The position numbers and the translations under genes are program-made. Source: Bacteroidota bacterium (lineage in GTDB: Bacteria > Bacteroidota > Bacteroidia > Flavobacteriales_F > PHOS-HE28). From it: 46,503 bases of DNA. Positions 7,408-16,214 of the stretch are shown here, piece after piece. The stretch is from positions 1 through 46,503 of the forward strand of contig CAUJFM010000334.1 in the NCBI GenBank assembly GCA_963169595.1. The letters run 5' to 3'. The first letter of the stretch is position 1, and each line of letters starts with the position of its first letter. A model generated the notes under the pieces. It was not told where the DNA came from. It saw only the letters and a list, made by a program, of their open reading frames with translations, and did no database searches.

Positions 7408-10263
7408 ATGTCCGAGACCCAGACCGACGCCGCGCCTGCCACCCAGCTACCTCACAACGGGGACAAGCGGCTTTTCCTGCTTGATGCCTATGCGCTGATC
7501 TACCGCGCGTACTTCAGCTTCATCAAGGCGCCGCGCATCAACAGCCAGCGCATCAATACGAGCGCGGCCTTCGGCTTCACCCTCACCCTGCTGGACCTCA
7601 TCCGGCGCGAGAAGCCCACCCACATCGCGGTCGTCTTCGACACGGCCGCCCCCACCGACCGGCACATCGAGCATGTGGAGTACAAGGCCAACCGGCAGGA
7701 GATGCCGGACGACCTGCGCAGCAACATTCCCTACATCCGCCGCATCATCGAGGCCTTCCGGATACCGGTGATCGAGAGCGATGGCTACGAGGCCGATGAT
7801 GTGATCGGCACCCTCGCGAAGAAGGCCGAGCAGGAGGGCTACGTCACTTACATGGTAACCCCGGACAAGGACTTCGGGCAGCTCGTCACCGACCGGATCC
7901 TCATGTACAAGCCGGGCCGGGCTGGGGCTCCACCCGAGGTGCTCGGTCCCAAGGAGGTGTGTGCCCGTTGGGGCCTGGAGAACACGGACCAGGTGCGCGA
8001 TATCCTGGGGCTGATGGGGGATGCGGTGGACAACATCCCGGGCATTCCGGGGGTGGGGGAGAAGACCGCCATGAAGCTGGTGCAGGAGTATGGCAGCCTC
8101 GAACAGGTCATCGAAAAGGCCTCGGAGATCAAGGGGAAGCTGGGGGAGAAGATCCTGGAGCACAAGGAGCAGGGCGTCCTTTCCAAGCGGCTCGCCACCA
8201 TCCTCACCGATGCGCCGGTGGAACTGGAGCACGATGCCCTGCATCTCGATCCGCCCGATCAGGAGAAGATCACCGAGGTGTTCAGCGAACTGGAGTTCCG
8301 CAACCTCTTGAAGCAGGTGTTGGGCGAGGAGGCCGAGGTGAAGGTGGCCGCCGCCCCCCGATCACGCAAGAGCGATGCGTCCCAGATCGACCTCTTCGGC
8401 GGTGATGCCGAGGTGACGGATGATCCCGTGGCGGTGAAGGACCTGGCCACCATCCACACGACCAAGCATCATTACCACCTGGCCGATACGGTCGCGAAGC
8501 AGCAGGAACTGGCGGAGCAGCTGGCCACGCTGGACCGCTTCGCGTTCGATACCGAGACCACCGGTCTGGAGGAGCGCCACGCCGGCCTGGTGGGCATGAG
8601 CTTCAGCTGGAAGGCGCATGAAGGCTGGTATGTGCCGGTGCCTGCCGACGCGGAGGAGGCCAGGGCCGTGGTAGAGCGCTTCCGCCCTGTGCTGGAGAAC
8701 AAGCACATCACCAAGGTGGGCCAGAACATCAAGTACGACCTGCAGGTGATGGAGAACCACGGCGTCCATCTGGACGGACCGCTCTTCGACACCATGCTGG
8801 CCCACTACCTGCTGCAACCCGATCTGCGGCACGGCATGGACTACATGGCTGAAACGGTGCTGGGATACCGGCCCGTGAGCATCACCGAGCTCATTGGTCC
8901 CAAGGGGCGCGGGCAGAAGAACATGCGCGATGTGCCGGTGGAACAGGTGGCCGAGTATGCCGCGGAGGACGCCGACATCACCTGGCAGCTCCACAACCGG
9001 TTCGCACCGAAGCTGGAGCACGATGAGCTGCAGAAGTTGTTCGAAGAGGTGGAGATGCCGCTGGTGCGCGTGCTGGCGGACATGGAACGCGAAGGCATCC
9101 GGTTGGACGTGGAGGCCCTGCACGCCTTCAGCAAGGAGCTGGGCCACGACATCGCGCACCTGAAGGACCGGATCCACACGTCCTGCGGTGTCACCGACCT
9201 GAACATCGATTCACCGAAGCAGCTCGGTGATGTCCTCTTCGACGTGCTCAAGATCGGCGGGGACAAGCCGCGGAAGACCCGCACCGGTCAGTACCAGACG
9301 AGCGAGGATGTGCTCACCGAACTGCGCGATGCGCATCCTGTCGTGCCGCTCATCCTGGAGTACCGCGCTCTGCGCAAGCTGAAGAGCACCTACGTGGACA
9401 CCCTGCCCGCCATGGTGGACCCGGCCACCGGCCGTGTGCATACGAACTACCGCCAGGCGGTGGCCGCTACGGGCCGCCTCAGCAGCGAGGACCCCAACCT
9501 GCAGAACATCCCCATCCGCACTGAGAAAGGGCGCGAGATCCGGAAGGCCTTCGTGCCGCGCGACGGGCATCACGGGCTGCTCAGCGCGGACTACAGCCAG
9601 ATCGAGCTACGGGTGATCGCCCACATGAGCGGCGACCGGAACATGCAGGAGGCCTTCAAGCATGGGCTGGACATCCACGCCGCCACGGCCGCCAAGGTCT
9701 TCAACGTCGACATCGCCGAGGTGACCCGGGAGCAGCGCAGCAAGGCGAAGGCGGTCAACTTCGGCATCGCCTACGGCCAGGGCGCATTCGGGCTCAGCCA
9801 GAACCTGGGCATACCACGCGCTGAGGCGAAGCAGATCATCGACGACTATTTCGCTCAGTTCCCGGGCGTGCGGGGCTACATGGATGAGCAGATCGAGTTC
9901 GCCCGCAAGCACGGGTATGTGAGGACCCTGCTCGGCCGGCGGCGCTACCTGCCCGACATCACCAGCGCCAACCAGACCGTGCGCGCCCAGGCGGAGCGCA
10001 TCGCCATCAACGCCCCCATGCAGGGGACGGCAGCGGATATCATCAAGGTGGCCATGGTCCGCATCCACCGGAAGCTCACCAAGGACCGCCTGAAGAGCCG
10101 GCTGCTCCTCCAGGTCCACGACGAATTGGTGCTCGATGTGCAACATGGCGAGACCGACCACGTAAAAGCGCTCGTCAAGGAGCACATGGAAAGCGCGATG
10201 GCACTGGATGTGCCGCTTGTTGTTGACATGAACATGGGGAAAAACTGGCTTGAGGCCCACTGA
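7408..10263 (+). CDS. polA: DNA polymerase I
   Basis: This 951-residue protein has all three domains of PolA. The 5'-3' exonuclease (about residues 15-310) has DAYALIYRAYF, YKANR and the GIPGVGEKTA helix-hairpin-helix. The 3'-5' proofreading exonuclease begins at RFAFDTETTG, with the catalytic D381 and E383 present, so proofreading is probably active. The polymerase domain has motif A (DYSQIELR, D728), motif B (RSKAKAVNFGIAYGQG) and motif C (VHDELV, D905). It works in replication (Okazaki fragment processing) and repair. The open frame extends 19 codons further upstream, but the -7 element and hairpin there make 7408 the better start. Length is typical for Bacteroidota. Confidence 0.97.
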   Translation: MSETQTDAAPATQLPHNGDKRLFLLDAYALIYRAYFSFIKAPRINSQRINTSAAFGFTLTLLDLIRREKPTHIAVVFDTAAPTDRHIEHVEYKANRQEMPDDLRSNIPYIRRIIEAFRIPVIESDGYEADDVIGTLAKKAEQEGYVTYMVTPDKDFGQLVTDRILMYKPGRAGAPPEVLGPKEVCARWGLENTDQVRDILGLMGDAVDNIPGIPGVGEKTAMKLVQEYGSLEQVIEKASEIKGKLGEKILEHKEQGVLSKRLATILTDAPVELEHDALHLDPPDQEKITEVFSELEFRNLLKQVLGEEAEVKVAAAPRSRKSDASQIDLFGGDAEVTDDPVAVKDLATIHTTKHHYHLADTVAKQQELAEQLATLDRFAFDTETTGLEERHAGLVGMSFSWKAHEGWYVPVPADAEEARAVVERFRPVLENKHITKVGQNIKYDLQVMENHGVHLDGPLFDTMLAHYLLQPDLRHGMDYMAETVLGYRPVSITELIGPKGRGQKNMRDVPVEQVAEYAAEDADITWQLHNRFAPKLEHDELQKLFEEVEMPLVRVLADMEREGIRLDVEALHAFSKELGHDIAHLKDRIHTSCGVTDLNIDSPKQLGDVLFDVLKIGGDKPRKTRTGQYQTSEDVLTELRDAHPVVPLILEYRALRKLKSTYVDTLPAMVDPATGRVHTNYRQAVAATGRLSSEDPNLQNIPIRTEKGREIRKAFVPRDGHHGLLSADYSQIELRVIAHMSGDRNMQEAFKHGLDIHAATAAKVFNVDIAEVTREQRSKAKAVNFGIAYGQGAFGLSQNLGIPRAEAKQIIDDYFAQFPGVRGYMDEQIEFARKHGYVRTLLGRRRYLPDITSANQTVRAQAERIAINAPMQGTAADIIKVAMVRIHRKLTKDRLKSRLLLQVHDELVLDVQHGETDHVKALVKEHMESAMALDVPLVVDMNMGKNWLEAH

Positions 10264-10311
10264 CCCCCGGATGGCCATGATGGACCTTTACGCCAAATCC
10301 CCCGATCTACG

Positions 10312-11214
10312 ATGATCGCGATGCAAGCGAACAAATGGCCGGTGCTGCTGGCCCTTGTGGCCCTGTTCAGCGCCTGTGGCGGTGAACAGCCCCAGCAGGA
10401 CCAACTTCAGGTGGACAACGGACAGGACAGTGCCTTGGTGGCGGACCGGATGAAGAAGACGAAGAACATCTTCTACAACATCCCCTCGCCCATGGAGACC
10501 GCCTCCCTGCTGAAGAAGGCCGGTGCGGACTACAATGGCAAGATCCTGAACGATGTGAAGAACGTGGACAAGTACACCGCCGCCAGCAAGCAGGCCCTCA
10601 ACCTGGGCATCTATGGTGCGGACCTGAGCTATGCCAGTGTCTTCAACCACACCCAGGAGAGCATGTTCTACACCTCGTGCTCCAAGAAGCTGGCCGATCG
10701 CCTCGGGGTGAGCACCGCCTTCAACGACAGCACGCTGGAGGCCATGGAGCGCAGCCAGAACGACCGCGATGCCCTGTTGGACATCATCAGCGAGACCTAC
10801 TGGAACGTGGATGGCTACCTGAAGGAGAACGGCCGCGACAACATCAGCGCCCTCATGATCGCCGGCGGGTGGGTGGAAGGCCTGTACATCGCCACCCAGG
10901 TCGCCAAGACGAACGATTCCCCCGAACTGCGTCAGCGCATCGCCGAGCAGAAGTATTCCCTGAAGGACCTGATCGGGCTGATCGCCTCCTACGAGGTGGA
11001 TGAGCCGGCCCTGAACGGTGTGAAGGCCGACCTGGAGGCCCTGTCCGCGCTCTACGCCGACGTGGCCACCGCAACGGGTGGGGAGAGCACTGTGACCCAG
11101 GAAGGCGGTGTGACCGTCGTCGGAGGTCCGGCCGCTGTGGCCACCCTGACCGACACTCAGCTGTCCGCCATCCGGGACAAGGCCGCTGCCATCCGCAACA
11201 CCTACATCAACTGA
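10312..11214 (+). CDS. lipoprotein of unknown function
   Basis: The 300-residue product starts at 10312, or at a second ATG at 10321; both precede a signal peptide with lipobox LFSACGG. The mature part is mostly helical in appearance, without repeats or membrane segments. It has stretches such as FYNIPSPMETASLLKKAGA and a segment GVSTAFNDSTLEAMERSQND. The C-terminal 40 residues are Val/Gly/Thr-rich and then helical (IRDKAAAIRNTYIN). I do not recognise a named domain; similar lipoproteins occur in Flavobacteriales. The next gene begins 8 nt after the stop, so the two form a likely transcription unit of envelope proteins. A GACCTTTA sequence at 10283-10290 could be a degenerate -7 element. Confidence 0.7.
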   Translation: MIAMQANKWPVLLALVALFSACGGEQPQQDQLQVDNGQDSALVADRMKKTKNIFYNIPSPMETASLLKKAGADYNGKILNDVKNVDKYTAASKQALNLGIYGADLSYASVFNHTQESMFYTSCSKKLADRLGVSTAFNDSTLEAMERSQNDRDALLDIISETYWNVDGYLKENGRDNISALMIAGGWVEGLYIATQVAKTNDSPELRQRIAEQKYSLKDLIGLIASYEVDEPALNGVKADLEALSALYADVATATGGESTVTQEGGVTVVGGPAAVATLTDTQLSAIRDKAAAIRNTYIN

Positions 11215-11222
11215 CCGACGCC

Positions 11223-11666
11223 ATGCGCAACGTTAGGACCAGCATTCTTCACGCCGTGCTCAGTGGCGCGTTCATCCTGGCGGGTACTGCGGCAACGGCC
11301 CAGTGCCGCGCCTTTGCCAAGAACAAGTGCGTGCCCGAACTGGCACCCTACAAGTTCAACGAATCGTTCAACGCCGCCCAGCTCGCTCCGGGTGAGGAGG
11401 CTGAGGTGAACCTCACGTTCTACAGCGGTCAGGAATACCGCGTGATGGTGTGCAGCCACCCCATCCTGGGCGAGGTGAACTGGAAGCTGGTGGATGCCAA
11501 CAACAAGGTCATCTTCGAGAGCCTGGCCGATGAACCCAAGCACCACTTCGATCTGAAGGCCGCCAGCACCACGCAGATGCGTGTGGTGGTGTGGGTGCCC
11601 ACCAAGGGCAAGAGCGACATGGTCCACGTGGGCTGCGTGGCCATCCTGGTCGGTTTCAAGGATTGA
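11223..11666 (+). CDS. exported protein of unknown function
   Basis: The 147-residue product has a signal peptide (AVLSGAFILAGTAATAQ) and a predicted beta-rich mature domain of about 115 residues with four cysteines (QCRAFAKNKCVPEL, MVCSHP, VGCVAI), which could form disulfides in the periplasm. I do not recognise the family; the pattern of strands resembles a small beta-sandwich. It follows the unknown lipoprotein by 8 nt and ends just before a strong bidirectional terminator, so it is the last gene of a two-gene unit. No enzyme motif is visible. Confidence 0.65.
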   Translation: MRNVRTSILHAVLSGAFILAGTAATAQCRAFAKNKCVPELAPYKFNESFNAAQLAPGEEAEVNLTFYSGQEYRVMVCSHPILGEVNWKLVDANNKVIFESLADEPKHHFDLKAASTTQMRVVVWVPTKGKSDMVHVGCVAILVGFKD

Positions 11667-11684
11667 TCGTACGGACGAAAAAGG

Positions 11685-11714
11685 AAGAGGCCCGGGCATC
11701 ACCCGGGCCTCTTT
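11685..11714. terminator. bidirectional terminator between convergent genes
   Basis: The arms 11685-11696 and 11702-11713 form a perfect 12-bp stem with a 5-nt loop. The plus-strand side is followed by TTGCATTT. On the minus strand the stem is followed by CCTTTTT, so it can end both the exported-protein unit and the M43 gene. Confidence 0.85.
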
Positions 11715-11752
11715 GCATTTCAAGCTGTCCGTAGGACCGCGATGGCCCTCGC

Positions 11753-13837
11753 TTAGCGGACCACCAGACGGGCCACTTCGGAGCGGCCGCCCTGCATCAC
11801 CCGCACGAAGTACACACCACCCTGCAGGTCGCCAACGGCCACCTCCATGCGCTGCTGGCCGGCCGCAGCCTGGCCTTGGTAGACCGCACGGACCAGGCGA
11901 CCGGTCACATCGAGCAGGTCCACCTGCACGCGCTCTCCGGTGGAGGTGAAGATGGCCTGCGCCATGTCCTCGGCCGGGTTGGGCACCAGCACCAAGGCAC
12001 CACCGGCCGCGTTCAGGGTCTCCTGTAGGCCCACGGGCATGCCGTTGATGTTGATGTCGTCGATGTACAGGTTGTTCCCGCCATTGCTTTCGAATTCGAA
12101 CTTGAACCGGAAGCGCGACGTGTGGAAGCTCGTGCTCACGTTCTCCACCACGGAATACCCCCACTGATCGGGGCCGTTGGGCACGAAAGAGGAAGTGGTG
12201 TTCGGTGCGGTGACCAACACGTTGGTGGAGGTGTTGCTTGCGCGGAGCGTTTTGCGCAGGCTCCAAGTGGTACCGCAGTTGCTGCTCACATACACGCGCA
12301 GCAGGTCATCGTTCGAGTTGGAACGACGGGCATAGGCGTACCGGAAGGAGATCTGTACATCCGTGGCATCGCTCATGTCAAAGGTGGAGGAGACCAGCTC
12401 GTCCTTGCGGCCCGACATGGAGCTTTGGTTGAGGATGCGCACGCTCTGGGCGCCGGTGTAGGCCGCTGCGGTGGTGGGCACGAAGGTGTTGTCGTTGTTC
12501 GGGTTGCTCACCGACCACATGTCCGAAGGGAAGCTGGACATGGGCTCAAAGCCTTCCGTGAACGGCACGGGCATGCCGGGATCGGCCAGCACGGTGATGT
12601 AGCTGTTCGCCGTGCTGGACAGGGTGTTTGAACCATCGCTTACCGTCAACGAGACGGGGTAGATGCCCGGCGTGGTGTAGGTGACCTCGGGATTCGGGTC
12701 GGAGCTGGAGGAGGGTGTGCCTCCAGGGAAGTTCCACGTGCGGGACGTCACGCCATGATAGCTCTGGTCCGTGTAGGTCACGGTGGTGCCCGCGCAGACC
12801 AATTGTGAAGTGCCGCTGAACTCGGCCGCGCAGAGGATGGGCGTTCCGGAGACCCCGGTGGCCGTCAGGTTGCTGGCCGTCCAGAGCTGGTTGCGCTGTG
12901 CGGTACCGGAGTTGAGGGCTGCGAGCATGCGCACCTTCTGACCCTCGGTGAACATCTTGGAACAGTAGGAGTACTCCATGTAGTTCTCCACGTTGTCCAC
13001 CGGGGAACCGCAGGTGGCACCATTCACATTGCAGCTGGTCCAGCCGATCGTGTTCGGCGTGTCGTTCACGCCATCATCGTCACTACAGTTCGTGCTCAGT
13101 CCGGGCTCATTCGTGTTCCCCCAAGTGTGCGCCAGGTTGATCCAGTGGCCCACTTCGTGCGTCAGCGTGCGGGAGCGCGAGGGGCTGCCGGTACCGATGC
13201 TCCCGGTGTAATTGTGCAACAGTACAATGCCATCACCCTGGGGCCAACTGGCCACCGCACCAGGCCGGTAGGTATAGCCCGCAGCCCCATCCGCCGAGGC
13301 GGCCACCCACACGTTCAAGTATTTGTTCCGCGGCCATTGGATCAGGTCCTTCATGGTCTGCGACCCGTCATTGGTCAGCGTGGACACCGTGCGTGTGATG
13401 CCTTTGGTGCAGTTGCCCTGGGGGTCCTTGCGGGCCAGTCGGAACTCCACACCCACATCGGCCACGATGCCCAGGAAGGCATCGTTCACGTTCTGCCAAT
13501 CGGCGTTCAGGCGGTTGAAGTCCTCGTTGAGGACGCGCATGGCATCGTAGATCTGCTCATCGCTGATGTTCTCCGGTCCATTGTTATGGATGATGTGGAA
13601 CACCACGGGGATGATGTAGGCCGTGCCCCCTTTCGGAGCCCCTTCGAATTCACGCGTGAAGTTCTCGAGCTCAGCGTCGGCCTCCGCGATCCGGGCCAAT
13701 TGGACCGGATCGTTGTGATGGAAGCGCTCCAGCCGGTGGAGCTCGTTCGCACCACAAGGGTGCACATCGGTCTGTTGGGCGGACAGGGCTGTGGCAAGCG
13801 TCAGGCCTGCGAGCACGGCCAAGTAGCGTATCGTCAT
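11753..13837 (-). CDS. secreted M43 (cytophagalysin-type) zinc metalloprotease with T9SS sorting domain
   Basis: This 694-residue protein has a signal peptide (LAVLAGLTLATALSAQQ). The M43 catalytic domain has zinc motif H227-EVGH231-WINLA-H237 and a Met-turn region NYMEYSYC. A PKD-like domain follows (about residues 340-420: VCAGTTVTYTDQS, RTWNFPGG, PGIYPVSLTVSDGS), then a beta-sandwich adhesion domain (GYSVVENVSTSFHTSRFRFKFEFES, LYIDDININ), and finally a type A T9SS domain (VPNPAEDMAQAIF, VDLLDVTGRLV, LQGGVYFVRVM). It is predicted to be a surface or released endopeptidase. It is a close paralogue of the neighbour at 14041-16116 in the same orientation. A degenerate -7 element (TAGTTTTA) lies at 13877-13884. 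Confidence 0.88.
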   Translation of the reverse strand: MTIRYLAVLAGLTLATALSAQQTDVHPCGANELHRLERFHHNDPVQLARIAEADAELENFTREFEGAPKGGTAYIIPVVFHIIHNNGPENISDEQIYDAMRVLNEDFNRLNADWQNVNDAFLGIVADVGVEFRLARKDPQGNCTKGITRTVSTLTNDGSQTMKDLIQWPRNKYLNVWVAASADGAAGYTYRPGAVASWPQGDGIVLLHNYTGSIGTGSPSRSRTLTHEVGHWINLAHTWGNTNEPGLSTNCSDDDGVNDTPNTIGWTSCNVNGATCGSPVDNVENYMEYSYCSKMFTEGQKVRMLAALNSGTAQRNQLWTASNLTATGVSGTPILCAAEFSGTSQLVCAGTTVTYTDQSYHGVTSRTWNFPGGTPSSSSDPNPEVTYTTPGIYPVSLTVSDGSNTLSSTANSYITVLADPGMPVPFTEGFEPMSSFPSDMWSVSNPNNDNTFVPTTAAAYTGAQSVRILNQSSMSGRKDELVSSTFDMSDATDVQISFRYAYARRSNSNDDLLRVYVSSNCGTTWSLRKTLRASNTSTNVLVTAPNTTSSFVPNGPDQWGYSVVENVSTSFHTSRFRFKFEFESNGGNNLYIDDININGMPVGLQETLNAAGGALVLVPNPAEDMAQAIFTSTGERVQVDLLDVTGRLVRAVYQGQAAAGQQRMEVAVGDLQGGVYFVRVMQGGRSEVARLVVR

Positions 13838-14040
13838 GTCGGTCAGGGTTCCAGGAAAAGAGGGTTGCAGGTTCGGTAAAACTACTCATCCCAAGAGCCG
13901 CCATTGGTCACGGTCGCGTCGATCATTGGTCGCAAGCTGGTTATCCTGAGCCGGGAACAGGGCTGGGTTGCGTTCGTCAACTTTTCCACGGGATGAACGA
14001 TCGGGTGTGCCGATGGGACAAAATGATCGACGAAGGCCGA

Positions 14041-16116
14041 TCACTCCACCACCAACCGAGTGCTCAGCATGCCCTCTGGATCGCGAAGGACCACCATGTA
14101 AAGGCCAGCCCGGAGGTCGGAAAGACCCAGTTCCATCCGTTGCTCGGTGCCGGCCAGAGCGACCGTGGAGGTCCGATGCACGATCCTGCCGGTGGCATCC
14201 ACGACCTCCATCACTTGGGTCCCGCTCTGCGCGGCCCGCCAGGTCAGCACCGTTGAACCGGTCGCCGGGTTCGGTACAGCAGCAAGAACTTGGCCCGGCT
14301 CCTGATCGATCGTGCCGATGCCCACAGGGGCGCCGTTGATGTTGATGTCGTCCAGGTAGAATGCATTCCCACCACCGCTGGTGAACTCGAACTTCACCCG
14401 TAGGTCGGCCACATGGTAGGCCTCGCTGATGTTGTCCACCAGGCTGAAGCCCCATTGGTCGGGGCCGTTCGGTACGAAGGTGCCGGAGATCTGGTCGCCA
14501 CCCGTGGTGAGGATATTGGAGACCGTGTTGGTGGCCCGGAGCACCTTGCGCATGCTCCAGCTGGCCCCGCAGTTGTTGCTGACATAGACCCGCAGGGCAT
14601 CGTCGTTGCCGGCCGTGCGCCGCACGAACGCATACCGGAAGGAGATCTGGATGTCCTCCGCCAAGCTCATGTCATAGGTGGAGGAGATGAGCGCGTCCAC
14701 ACGTCCGGCCTGTGCTGGGGTGTTCAGCAGGCGGACGCTTTGGCTGCCGGTGTAGGCTGCTGTTGAGGTGATGTTGAACCCGCCATCGGTATCAGGGTCC
14801 ACCACGGACCATCCCCCTTCATTCAGTCCAGCCTCGAAGCCCTCCACCAAGGGAACGGCGGCCCCGGGGTCAGGGAGCACGGTGATGAAGGCAGGCTCCA
14901 CGGCCTCGAGCGTGGCATTGCCATCGCTCACCTGCAGGGATACGGGGTAGGTACCGGGCTCGGTGTAGACCACGGTGGCCTGAAGGCCATCCGCCGTGGC
15001 CGGTTCACCACCTGAGAAGGTCCACAGGCGTTGTTGCACGCCGTTGAAACTGAGGTCGGTGAAATTGATCGGAGTGCCCGCGCAGACCTCCCGTCGGTCG
15101 GCCTCGAAGCGGGCCTCGCACAGGATGCCAGGCCCGGATACACCGGTGGCCACCAGGTTCTCCGGCTGCCACAGCTGGTCGCGCTGGGCGATGGAGGAGG
15201 TCAAAGCGGCGAGCATCCGGTCGCTCTGACCCACAGTGAACATCTTGTTGCAGTAGGCATACTCCATGTAGTTCTCCACGTTGTCCAACGCAGAGCCACA
15301 CGACGAGCCGCTGAGCACGCAACTGGTCCATCCCACGGTCAGCGGCGTATCCTCCACCTCGTCATCCTCGGCGCAGTTCGAGGGCAGCCCAGGTTCATTG
15401 CTGTCGCCCCAGCAATGCATCAGGTTCAGCCAATGGCCCACCTCATGGGTGAGCACATGCGAGCGGAACGCTGAACTGGTCCCGATGCTGCCCACGTAAT
15501 CACTGCGCACCACGATGCCGTCCGCTTCAGGCCAGTTGTCCAGCCAGGTCGGATAGTAAGTGTATCCGGCGGCGCCGGATGCATCCGAGCATACCCATAC
15601 GTTCATGTACATGTCCCGCGGCCATTGGATCAGCTGGGTCATGTCGAAGTCGCCAGCGAAGGTGGCGTTCGACACGGTTCGGGTGATGCCGTTGGTACAG
15701 TTGCCGAAAGGGTCCAGTTGGGCCAGCCGGAACTCGATGCCCACATCGGCCACCCGGTCCAGGAACTCGGGTCGCACGTTCATCCAATCGGAGTTCTGTC
15801 GGTTGAAATCCTCGTTCAGCACGCGCACTGCATCCGTGATCTGGGCATCACTGATGTTCTCGATGCCGTTGGCGTGGATGACGTGGAAGACCACCGGGAT
15901 CACGAACGGTCCACCACCACCGCGGGACGGGTCGGCGAGGTGGGCGGCCAGGCGCGCCTTGGCCGCTGCGGCCTGCTGCCGAGAACCGGGCCGTAGCAAT
16001 TCCATGCGGTCCAGCATCTCCGGGTCGTTCGCACGGCAGTTGAACCCATCGTCCTGTGCGCGGACGGCGGTGAGTGCGCACGCGAGGAGCGCAAGGGACA
16101 GGAAGGACTTGAACAT
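14041..16116 (-). CDS. secreted M43 (cytophagalysin-type) zinc metalloprotease with T9SS sorting domain (paralogue)
   Basis: The 691-residue product starts at 16116, where MFKSFLSLALLACALTAVRA forms a signal peptide; the frame runs 22 codons further upstream without signal character. Domain order matches the neighbour at 11753-13837: M43 catalytic domain with H224-EVGH228-WLNLM-H234 and NYMEYAYC, a PKD-like domain (VCAGTPINFTDLS, PGTYPVSLQVSDGN), a beta-sandwich (LRVKFEFTSGGGNAFYLDDI) and a type A T9SS domain (AAVPNPATGSTVLTW, MEVVDATGRIV, LRAGLYMVVL). Long identical stretches show that the two arose by tandem duplication. A difference is HCWG here against HTWG there after the zinc motif. Predicted role is extracellular proteolysis. 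Only about 200 nt, without another gene, separate it from its paralogue. Confidence 0.88.
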   Translation of the reverse strand: MFKSFLSLALLACALTAVRAQDDGFNCRANDPEMLDRMELLRPGSRQQAAAAKARLAAHLADPSRGGGGPFVIPVVFHVIHANGIENISDAQITDAVRVLNEDFNRQNSDWMNVRPEFLDRVADVGIEFRLAQLDPFGNCTNGITRTVSNATFAGDFDMTQLIQWPRDMYMNVWVCSDASGAAGYTYYPTWLDNWPEADGIVVRSDYVGSIGTSSAFRSHVLTHEVGHWLNLMHCWGDSNEPGLPSNCAEDDEVEDTPLTVGWTSCVLSGSSCGSALDNVENYMEYAYCNKMFTVGQSDRMLAALTSSIAQRDQLWQPENLVATGVSGPGILCEARFEADRREVCAGTPINFTDLSFNGVQQRLWTFSGGEPATADGLQATVVYTEPGTYPVSLQVSDGNATLEAVEPAFITVLPDPGAAVPLVEGFEAGLNEGGWSVVDPDTDGGFNITSTAAYTGSQSVRLLNTPAQAGRVDALISSTYDMSLAEDIQISFRYAFVRRTAGNDDALRVYVSNNCGASWSMRKVLRATNTVSNILTTGGDQISGTFVPNGPDQWGFSLVDNISEAYHVADLRVKFEFTSGGGNAFYLDDININGAPVGIGTIDQEPGQVLAAVPNPATGSTVLTWRAAQSGTQVMEVVDATGRIVHRTSTVALAGTEQRMELGLSDLRAGLYMVVLRDPEGMLSTRLVVE

Positions 16117-16214
16117 GGGGCAACGAGGGTGCTGCAAGGTAAACCAAGGCGCACAGGCGCATGTTCGCCACGCCTTGCCCAAGCGCTGCCGTTCGTTGGA
16201 AGGCCGTGCCGCTC

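Noticed and set aside
13145..13159. Asn in place of Gly in the extended M43 zinc motif (HExxHxxNxxH) as a sign of inactivity
   Set aside because: All three zinc histidines and the catalytic Glu are present, both paralogues share the Asn, and this form is common in Bacteroidota M43 enzymes as far as I recall.
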